Shown here piece by piece: positions 1-5,579 of a stretch of 5,579 nucleotides of DNA (its first letter is position 1; each line of letters starts with the position of its first letter). A program made the position numbers and the translations under genes. The stretch is taken from assembly GCA_002701875.1 (NCBI GenBank), contig NZWI01000039.1, positions 17,075 to 22,653 on the forward strand, read 5' to 3'. This DNA comes from Fidelibacterota bacterium (GTDB lineage Bacteria; Fidelibacterota; Marinisomatia; Marinisomatales; TCS55). The notes beneath the pieces were generated by a model. The model searched no databases, was not told the origin of the DNA, and was given only the letters and a program-made list of their open reading frames with translations.

Positions 1-4
1 CAAA

Positions 5-3000
5 ATGCGTAAAAGCATTGCATTATTCGTCGTAACACTCCTTTTACCTGGACTAATTCTTGCACAGGCAAAAATAACAGGTAGTGTAACCGATGCTAGT
101 ACTGGTGATAAGCTGGTGGGTGCAAACGTAATTGTCGAGGGAACTGAAGTTGGTACATCTACTGACGTAGATGGAAACTATTCATTAACAGTTCCTGCTG
201 GTTTAGGCACTGCCAAAGTTACTGCTAGATATATTGGTTATAGAGAAGCCACTGTCACAGTAACAGAATCTGGGACTCAAGACTTCTCTTTGAAAGATGA
301 CGTTTTGAAAATGGATGCAGTTATGGTCACAGGAGTGGCCGGAGCGCTAACAAAAACCAAGACACCGTTTGCTATTGATAAAATTGATAGGGAGGTCCTT
401 GAAATGGCCCCTGCAACAACAGTAGAATCTATGATTCGCGGTAAATCAGCTGGTGTAAAGGTTGTTAAATCAACTGGTGAGCCCGGCTATGCTGCTTCTG
501 TTCAGTTGCGTGGAGCAACTAGCATTAATGCTAGTGGTCGTTCACAAGCACCGCTTTATATCGTTGATGGTATCATTATTGATCCGTCAATTTCAGGAAG
601 CCCCATGGGAGATATTAGTCCTGACGACGTGCAAAATATTGAGATCATTAAAGGCGCTGCAGGCGCATCAGAATATGGCGCTCGTGCAGCGAATGGTGTT
701 ATTGCTATTACTACCAAACGTGGTTCCGAAGTTGGTTTAGGCCAAACTCGTTTTAATTACAAGATGGAGCAAGGTTATAATCAGCTTGCTGGATCGATTG
801 AAACAAATGGTTCTCACTGGTATAAAACGGATCCTTCTACAGGCTATTTTGTTGATGCAACCGACGGTCTTCCTTATGACCCTCGTGATGATACGAAAAA
901 CCCTGATGTGGTAAATTATTCAGATAGTAGCTGGGCAGCCGGTTATTACTTTGCTGATCAGCCATATAAATATTCAGCAACAGGTGAAGCTGGCAGTGGT
1001 TCTCCAGAACTGCTCCCTGACAATGGTGGACGCCCTGGGTATGATCATATGGCAGCCATGTTCTCTGATGGTAATTATACAAAACATAACTTTTCAATGA
1101 GTCGTAATGGAGAAAACTTTAATGTTTTTGTAAGTCTTAATAATCATAATGAAGATGGTGTTTTTGGAAAATTTATTGAAGGATTTAATCGGAATACATT
1201 CAGATTAAATACGGATGTTAATCTCCCCTATGGTATCAAGTTAGGATTTAGCTCCTTACTGTCGAAATCATTCAAAGAAGAAACAAATGCAGGATCATTT
1301 TTTGATGTGACTTTTTTCCCATGGGATGTGGATATTTTGAAAAAAGGTCCCGATGGAGACTATTATATTCAACCAGACCCACGCAATGCTGAAGAAGCAA
1401 ACCCTATCTATCAGATTGCAAATAATGAAAGATTAAACACAAGAGATCGTACTCTTTTAGGTTCAAACTTCAGCTGGGCGATTATGCCTCAGCTAAGAGT
1501 GGTTGGATCGTTAAGCTTTGATCGATCTGCTCGAGTTTGGAAAAATTATTATCCAAAAGGCTGGAAAACAGTTACGCCAAGCCCAAACTATAATGATGGT
1601 AATTTGACGAAATCTAACCGAAGCGAACAGTCGATCAACGGTGACGTAGGAATGACCTATGCTACTCAAATGGGAGCTATGGACTTAATTGCAAAAGGTC
1701 GCTATAACTACGAAGCTTATAGTTACAATTATCGCAGTGGGAATGCTTGGAACCTAGCCGTAGCGGATGTTCCTCAGCTGGAGACTGGTGCTGATAAGAC
1801 TGTAGGCTCATCGAATCAAAAGATTAATTCAGATGGTTTTTCAGGAGGCGCACAGATGGACCTATTAGACCGATATATTCTGGATGTAACGCTTCGTCAG
1901 GATCGTAGTTCATTGTTTGGACCTGAAAACCGAATTAATAACTATTTTAAGGTTAGTGGTGCGTATCGTATGAGCGAAGAAGCTTATTGGGGTGCACTCA
2001 GTGGAATGCTCCCTGAATTTAAGGTTCGCTTTAGTCATGGAACTGCTGGTGTTCGTCCAGCTTTCTCACAGCAATATGAAGTATGGTCTGTAGCGGGTGG
2101 AAACATCTCAAAAGGTGCCTTGGGTAACGTAGATCTTAAGCCTCAAACCACGACAGAAACTGAGATGGGTGTTGATTTTAGTGTAATGGACAGGCTCTCT
2201 GTTGAGATCACTCAATCCACAACAGTGAATGAAGACCAATTGCTTCCTGTGCCATTGGCTGGATTTTACGGATATAGCTCTCAGTGGAGAAACGCAGGTA
2301 CGCTTGAAGCTGAAGCAACAGAAATATCTCTGAATGCGTCAGTTGTAAACACTAGAGATATGTCCTTGTCCGTTGGTTTTAATTGGGACAAATATGATCA
2401 TAATATCACAAGCTTTAAGATGCCATCGTATCTTTATAGCGCTGGTGGACCCAAAATTTTCTATATGAAAGAAAATAGTCAGTATGCATCCTTTTGGGGT
2501 ACAAAATGGGCAACAGACACCAAACATCTGCCTGAAGCGGATCAAGCGAACTCGTCGCAGTTTCAAGTAAATGATGATGGTTATTTAGTGTGGGTTGGTG
2601 ATGGCAATACATACAAAGATGGTATTGGTAAAACCCTGTGGGGAAAAACAAGTAGTGGTATGAGCCAAACTTATAACTGGGGTCGACCAGTTCAGTATGT
2701 TGATTCAGATGGTAATAAGATTCACCAGATTGGTACTTCTGTCTCTGATTTTGGGTATGCATTTAATACAACCCTACGCGTTCAGGGTCTTACAGTATTT
2801 GCACTGTTTGATGGACAAAGTGGAGGCAACATTTATAATCATACTCGTCAATGGGGAGCTCGTGAAGCAGCTACTGGCGATGTAGATCAGTATGGTAAAG
2901 AGGATGGTCTTAAAAAACCAACCATCTATTACCGTGATCTATACCATGTGAATGCACCGAATGACTTCTATGTTGAAGATGGTTCTTATCTAAAGCTTAG

Positions 3001-3238
3001 AGAATTAGCTGTGAGATTCAATGTAGCAAGCCTCGTTGATCTTCGCGGATTTGGTGTGAGCGGTTTAAACGTAGGTATTGTTGGAAGAAACCTAATGACA
3101 TGGACTAAATATAGAGGATATGACCCTGAAGTTGGTCGTGGTGGTGGTCAATTAGGGTCTGCGGTTAACGCGCGTGTAGATTCCTATACGTATCCAAATT
3201 ACCGCACCTTCTCATTCACTTTAGACGTTGACTTTTAA
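5..3238 (+). CDS. SusC/RagA-family TonB-dependent outer-membrane transporter
   Basis: This is the outer-membrane channel of a SusCD nutrient importer; in this family a 22-strand barrel takes up oligosaccharides or peptides using TonB-ExbBD energy. The 1077 residues match the family's usual 1000-1100. Order seen: signal peptide at 1-20 (basic MRK, hydrophobic core, cleavage likely after LILA, before Q21); carboxypeptidase-regulatory-like domain at about 23-98 (KITGSVTDASTGDKLVGANV, then DVDGNYSL and YIGYRE); TonB-box-like stretch MDAVMVTG at 103-110; plug at about 115-240 with the SusC hallmarks PLYIVDG (183-189), VQNIEIIKG (209-217) and AANGVIAITTKRG (228-240); then the barrel, with GYDPEV at 1038-1043 and a C-terminal strand ending in Phe. 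No STN domain precedes the regulatory domain, so signalling through an anti-sigma factor is not indicated. The start fits the signal peptide, but only 4 upstream bases are visible. The family call is secure; the substrate is unknown. Confidence 0.96.
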   Translation: MRKSIALFVVTLLLPGLILAQAKITGSVTDASTGDKLVGANVIVEGTEVGTSTDVDGNYSLTVPAGLGTAKVTARYIGYREATVTVTESGTQDFSLKDDVLKMDAVMVTGVAGALTKTKTPFAIDKIDREVLEMAPATTVESMIRGKSAGVKVVKSTGEPGYAASVQLRGATSINASGRSQAPLYIVDGIIIDPSISGSPMGDISPDDVQNIEIIKGAAGASEYGARAANGVIAITTKRGSEVGLGQTRFNYKMEQGYNQLAGSIETNGSHWYKTDPSTGYFVDATDGLPYDPRDDTKNPDVVNYSDSSWAAGYYFADQPYKYSATGEAGSGSPELLPDNGGRPGYDHMAAMFSDGNYTKHNFSMSRNGENFNVFVSLNNHNEDGVFGKFIEGFNRNTFRLNTDVNLPYGIKLGFSSLLSKSFKEETNAGSFFDVTFFPWDVDILKKGPDGDYYIQPDPRNAEEANPIYQIANNERLNTRDRTLLGSNFSWAIMPQLRVVGSLSFDRSARVWKNYYPKGWKTVTPSPNYNDGNLTKSNRSEQSINGDVGMTYATQMGAMDLIAKGRYNYEAYSYNYRSGNAWNLAVADVPQLETGADKTVGSSNQKINSDGFSGGAQMDLLDRYILDVTLRQDRSSLFGPENRINNYFKVSGAYRMSEEAYWGALSGMLPEFKVRFSHGTAGVRPAFSQQYEVWSVAGGNISKGALGNVDLKPQTTTETEMGVDFSVMDRLSVEITQSTTVNEDQLLPVPLAGFYGYSSQWRNAGTLEAEATEISLNASVVNTRDMSLSVGFNWDKYDHNITSFKMPSYLYSAGGPKIFYMKENSQYASFWGTKWATDTKHLPEADQANSSQFQVNDDGYLVWVGDGNTYKDGIGKTLWGKTSSGMSQTYNWGRPVQYVDSDGNKIHQIGTSVSDFGYAFNTTLRVQGLTVFALFDGQSGGNIYNHTRQWGAREAATGDVDQYGKEDGLKKPTIYYRDLYHVNAPNDFYVEDGSYLKLRELAVRFNVASLVDLRGFGVSGLNVGIVGRNLMTWTKYRGYDPEVGRGGGQLGSAVNARVDSYTYPNYRTFSFTLDVDF

Positions 3239-3242
3239 GGAA

Positions 3243-3249
3243 AGGAGAG
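3243..3249 (+). promoter_or_regulatory. Shine-Dalgarno site of the SusD-like gene
   Basis: AGGAGAG lies in the 18-base gap after the susC stop codon, inside a longer purine run (AAGGAAAGGAGAG). The AGGAG core ends 9 bases before the ATG at 3257. It fixes that ATG as the start over the next in-frame ATG at 3278. It also allows strong independent translation of SusD from the shared susC-susD message. Confidence 0.85.
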
Positions 3250-3256
3250 TATAAAA

Positions 3257-4894
3257 ATGAATATTACAAAAAAAATAATGAGTCTTGCGATGGTTGTTGT
3301 TCTATCTCTGAATGGCTGTGCCGATTTAGATGTGACCAATACCAATGCGCCTGACCAGGCTCGTGCTCTCGCTTCACCTGAAGATGTAGAGTCGTTGATT
3401 AAGAGTACATTCTTGTCGTTTTGGCAAGGTATTCATGTAACTGGCGGATCGTTTAATCCTGGAGTTATGGCAGATGCCAATACCTCATCTTGGGGTAACT
3501 ATGGAATGCGCGAAATGGCTTCTGAGCCTCGTGCAGCTGTAAATAATAGCCCCGCATGGAATTATGCCTATGCTCTTGAGGAGCCATGGTACTATTGGTA
3601 TGGCGCAATTTCGGCTGCTAAAGACGGCTTAGCTTCATTAAAAGCGGGTCAAGAAGGTGGAAAAAACTTTTTGGCTACTGCGGAAGATGATAAGCGAGCT
3701 GAAATATTTGCTAAGTTCGTAATGGGTGCTTCTAATGCCATGGTTGCTGTTTATTATGACCAAGGTTTTTATGTTGATGAAGCAACGGACTTTAGTAAGA
3801 CTCCCGAATTATCAGCATATGCAGATCATATGAAAAGTTCTCTTACAGCGCTTAATGCTGTGATCACAGATGCGAATGCCAATGCATCTTTAACTATCCC
3901 TGAGGATTGGATGCAAATTGCCGGTTTAACTATGGCTGATTTAGCTAAAATTACACATGGTCTTGTCGCCCGCTGGACAGCTGGCGTAGCAAGAACAGCA
4001 CAAGAGCGTGGTACTGTTGATTGGTCATCAGTCAAAAGTCATGCCTCACAAGGCGTCCCATTTGCACCTGTAGGCGATGGCGTATACTGGTGGTCACGTA
4101 CTCAGTATTACTGTGGTGTTTCTGCAAGTTGGGGTCGTTCGGACTATAAAATGATTGGACCTGCTGATAAATCATCAGGTTATGCAGATTGGTTGGCTAA
4201 GCCTGTCGCAGATCGTAAAGCTTATACGATGGAAACTGACGACAAACGGATTACAGGCCCCCTCGATGCTGACGGTAAGCAAACACAAGGGCTTTATGCT
4301 AAAAATGAGTATAGAACCCGTTTAATTGCCTCTCGTGGAACGTATCACCAGACCTTCTATTTATTTAATAGAAATAGAGATTATGCGGTTGATGCGGGGC
4401 TTCAAGGTCCAATGCACGACGTAACACAGGCTGAATTAGACTTATTGCAAGCTGAAGCAGCTCTCCGAGGAGGAGATGCATCTACAGCGGCAACGCTTAT
4501 AAATAATAGCCGTGTAACAAATGGTGGCTTGGCTGCAGCAACTGCTGCAGATGGAGCAGGTGCCTCTACGGATCAACCCAATGCTATGGATGGTGGATCA
4601 TTATGGGCAAAGTATAAATATGAGGCTATGATTGAAAATTGCCTTATTCACCCTTATACTGGATATATGAATAGACGCGGGTGGGGCGACTTACTGCCTG
4701 GTACACCAACTCATTTAGCTATTCCAGGGAAAGAACTTGAAATCCTATTAATGGATAGCTATACCTTTGGTGGCCAAGATAACATTGGTCAACCAGGAAC
4801 AGCAGGTAAGATCCTCAATAATGGTTTTCGTTCTCGAGGGTTTATGATTGAGTTTGACAAAGTCACGCCGCTTATAGACGCGGACTTACACTAA
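3257..4894 (+). CDS. SusD/RagB-family surface lipoprotein, partner of SusC
   Basis: This is the ligand-capturing lid of the SusCD importer, lipid-anchored in the outer membrane and facing outwards. The 545 residues are normal for the family. A signal sequence (MNITKK plus hydrophobic core) ends in the lipobox LNGC, giving lipidated C21; Asn at -2 is slightly unusual. The N-terminal part has ALASPEDVESLI, then EPR at 90-92 and the aromatic PWYYWYG at 110-116. The helical TPR-like core shows ELDLLQAEAALRGGD at 393-407 with INNSRVTNGGL after it. Near the C-terminus come RRGWGDLL (473-480) and IPGKELEIL (489-497), followed by YTFGG, a typical SusD ending. A segment at 277-297 is rich in Tyr and Trp (Y277, W278, W279, Y284, Y285, W292, Y297) and may line the ligand site. 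The mature protein has two further cysteines, C286 and C462. It starts 18 bases after susC, so the two form an operon. Family assignment is strong; the ligand is unknown. Confidence 0.94.
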   Translation: MNITKKIMSLAMVVVLSLNGCADLDVTNTNAPDQARALASPEDVESLIKSTFLSFWQGIHVTGGSFNPGVMADANTSSWGNYGMREMASEPRAAVNNSPAWNYAYALEEPWYYWYGAISAAKDGLASLKAGQEGGKNFLATAEDDKRAEIFAKFVMGASNAMVAVYYDQGFYVDEATDFSKTPELSAYADHMKSSLTALNAVITDANANASLTIPEDWMQIAGLTMADLAKITHGLVARWTAGVARTAQERGTVDWSSVKSHASQGVPFAPVGDGVYWWSRTQYYCGVSASWGRSDYKMIGPADKSSGYADWLAKPVADRKAYTMETDDKRITGPLDADGKQTQGLYAKNEYRTRLIASRGTYHQTFYLFNRNRDYAVDAGLQGPMHDVTQAELDLLQAEAALRGGDASTAATLINNSRVTNGGLAAATAADGAGASTDQPNAMDGGSLWAKYKYEAMIENCLIHPYTGYMNRRGWGDLLPGTPTHLAIPGKELEILLMDSYTFGGQDNIGQPGTAGKILNNGFRSRGFMIEFDKVTPLIDADLH

Positions 4895-4967
4895 TTGTGT
4901 ATTAGGTGTATAGGGGATGTGTATTAATAACATTCAAAATATACACTAATCATACACTTTTGTGTAT
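4887..4967 (+). repeat. GTGTAT repeat array in both orientations after susD
   Basis: Six exact GTGTAT units occur within 71 bases: forward at 4897-4902, 4906-4911, 4919-4924 and 4962-4967, inverted (ATACAC) at 4941-4946 and 4952-4957. Two longer exact repeats are TGTGTATTA (4896-4904 and 4918-4926) and TACACTAAT (4887-4895, which spans the susD stop codon, and 4942-4950). The last pair makes a hairpin, ATACAC-TTTT-GTGTAT (4952-4967). In addition, ATTAGGTGTAT (4901-4911) can pair with ATACACTAAT (4941-4950) with one bulged G. The units could be protein-binding sites on DNA or a folded 3' untranslated RNA; the sequence does not decide between these. Confidence 0.7.
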
Positions 4968-4980
4968 ATCAAATTGATAT
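4966..4980. promoter_or_regulatory. AT-rich palindrome, possible operator
   Basis: ATATCAA-A-TTGATAT is a perfect 7-base inverted repeat around one central base. It overlaps the last two bases of the GTGTAT array and stops just before the terminator. A TATAAA at 4978-4983 on its right edge could be a -10 element, but there is no convincing -35 at the right distance. A repressor site for the downstream lipoprotein gene is one reading; chance in AT-rich DNA is another. Confidence 0.35.
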
Positions 4981-4981
4981 A

Positions 4982-5017
4982 AAAGAAGGCCCTGAGAATT
5001 CAGGGCCTTCTTTCTTT
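4982..5017 (+). terminator. Strong intrinsic terminator after susD
   Basis: An 11-base perfect stem, GAAGGCCCTGA (4985-4995) with TCAGGGCCTTC (5000-5010), encloses the 4-base loop GAAT. Three A-T pairs (4982-4984 with 5011-5013) extend it to 14 pairs. The T-rich tail TTTCTTT follows at 5011-5017. The A run before the stem would serve as a T run on the other strand, so it may work in both directions. It ends the susC-susD transcript and lies only 19 bases before the next start codon. Confidence 0.92.
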
Positions 5018-5024
5018 ATAAAAT

Positions 5025-5029
5025 GAGGA
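5025..5029 (+). promoter_or_regulatory. Shine-Dalgarno site of the small lipoprotein gene
   Basis: GAGGA ends 7 bases before the ATG at 5037 and begins 7 bases after the terminator T tract. It supports this start codon, as does the signal peptide that begins there. Because terminator and binding site nearly touch, any promoter for the gene must lie within or upstream of the terminator. Confidence 0.75.
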
Positions 5030-5036
5030 TATTGTT

Positions 5037-5513
5037 ATGAGTAAAAAGCTAATCACTATTTTAAGTTTTATTGTGTTAATTATATTCGCATGCTCTGGAG
5101 GTGCATCCTCTACAGCTGTTCGTGATTATCGATTAACTGTAGGAACTGCTACTATGGACGATTTTACTACGATATCGAACAGAATACTGAATCGTTCTCG
5201 ATATGTGGTAGATCGAACAGAGGATCGCGGTTCTGGTGCTATTATTGACTGTAAATATGAATATCCAGCCATTTCGAACGAGGAAGTTCTAGCTGGCATC
5301 GAGGAAGTCCGATATAAATTGACGCTTGAGGCTAGAATGAAAGGTAGTGGAGGTGAAATGTATAACGTACGCTCTATAGTTCAGTCTTATGGACGCTATA
5401 AAGGATCATCTGATTGGATAGAGATTATGACGAGCGAAATAACCAAAAAACGCGTTAAATCATTTTCAAATGAATTAAAAACAGAATTTGAGAATCGTAT
5501 TCGGTCGTTCTAA
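5037..5513 (+). CDS. Small predicted lipoprotein of unknown function
   Basis: I do not recognise the family. The 158-residue product starts with MSKK and a hydrophobic run at 5-17, ending in the lipobox IFAC, so C19 is probably lipidated; a Ser/Gly-rich linker (20-26) follows. The rest reads as a small alpha/beta domain: a likely helix at about 39-52, strands near 55-60 and 68-77, two longer strands near 91-101 and 107-121, and a charged C-terminal helix at about 128-157. One further cysteine is present, C72. Strands backed by helices on a lipid anchor recall small outer-membrane assembly lipoproteins such as LptE, but no signature supports that name. The gene is complete, with its own Shine-Dalgarno and a TAA stop. 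The terminator separates it from susCD, so a functional link with the transporter is not shown. That it is a real coding gene is well supported. Confidence 0.85.
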   Translation: MSKKLITILSFIVLIIFACSGGASSTAVRDYRLTVGTATMDDFTTISNRILNRSRYVVDRTEDRGSGAIIDCKYEYPAISNEEVLAGIEEVRYKLTLEARMKGSGGEMYNVRSIVQSYGRYKGSSDWIEIMTSEITKKRVKSFSNELKTEFENRIRSF

Positions 5514-5554
5514 CAAGCTAAACGGTAAAATTAGCGTCGTTAATAGGAACGACC
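5503..5554 (+). other. Competing inverted repeats at the end of the lipoprotein gene
   Basis: GGTCGTTC (5503-5510, the last codons before the stop) is a perfect inverted repeat of GAACGACC (5547-5554), with a 36-base loop. The right arm can instead pair locally: GTCGTT (5536-5541) with AACGAC (5548-5553) around a 6-base loop. The two hairpins exclude each other. No T tract follows, so this is not a standard intrinsic terminator. The rest of 5514-5579 shows no gene. Confidence 0.4.
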
Positions 5555-5579
5555 AAAGAATACTGCATTTAGTAATAAT

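Noticed and set aside
462..740. 92-codon + strand frame inside the SusC plug region
   Set aside because: The SusC frame here encodes the family's most conserved plug motifs; the alternative product is a low-complexity Leu/Val/Gln run.
837..1097. Open frame of 86 codons on the - strand inside susC
   Set aside because: It lies wholly inside a strongly supported gene on the other strand, and its translation is rich in His, Gln and Tyr with no domain or signal, as expected for an antisense shadow.
2339..2762. Two overlapping - strand open frames inside susC
   Set aside because: They overlap each other in different frames and lie within the barrel-coding part of susC; neither translation resembles a known protein.
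4887..4967. Repeat array considered as a CRISPR array or replication origin iterons
   Set aside because: The units are only 6-9 bases, occur in both orientations and have no uniform spacers; no cas or replication initiator gene is in view.
5017..5022. TATAAA between terminator and start codon as a -10 element
   Set aside because: Transcription would begin around 5029-5030, at or just past the GAGGA, leaving the gene without its ribosome binding site.
5475..5579. - strand frame open to the window edge, possible 3' end of a convergent gene
   Set aside because: Only about 34 codons are visible, the product is hydrophobic without recognisable motifs, and it overlaps the end of the lipoprotein gene. 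A genuine convergent gene cannot be fully excluded without sequence beyond the edge.

Overview
The window holds one complete SusC/SusD-type outer-membrane nutrient uptake pair, followed by a short structured intergenic region and a small lipoprotein gene of unknown function. All three genes lie on the + strand. The first gene starts 4 bases into the window, so its promoter and ribosome binding site are out of view.

Organism: SusC/SusD pairs belong to the Bacteroidota and relatives (FCB group: Bacteroidota, Rhodothermota/Balneolota, Gemmatimonadota, Neomarinimicrobiota). Two visible traits point away from classical Bacteroides/Flavobacteria. Both genes whose upstream sequence is visible have clear Shine-Dalgarno sequences, and the SusD protein resembles the 'ALA(S/T)PEDVESLI ... 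EPR ... NN' type that I associate with Marinimicrobia, Gemmatimonadota and Rhodothermota proteins. A marine Marinimicrobia-like or Balneola/Rhodothermia-like bacterium is my best guess, from memory of the families and not from a search. Base composition looks moderate to AT-leaning, with the intergenic region clearly AT-rich.

Layout: (1) 5-3238, SusC-like TonB-dependent transporter. (2) 3257-4894, SusD-like surface lipoprotein, starting 18 bases after susC behind a strong Shine-Dalgarno, so almost certainly co-transcribed. (3) 4895-5036, about 140 bases with an array of GTGTAT units in both orientations, a short AT-rich palindrome and a strong intrinsic terminator. (4) 5037-5513, a 158-residue lipoprotein with its own ribosome binding site just after the terminator. 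(5) 5514-5579, a short tail with two competing hairpins and no gene.

How it works together: SusD captures a ligand at the cell surface and closes as a lid over the SusC barrel. SusC imports the ligand with energy passed from TonB-ExbBD in the inner membrane. No glycoside hydrolase, peptidase, sulfatase, sigma/anti-sigma pair or SusR-like sensor is in view, so the substrate cannot be assigned. I see no strong case for an undescribed system here; the most distinctive non-coding signal is the repeat/palindrome/terminator region between susD and the small lipoprotein gene.
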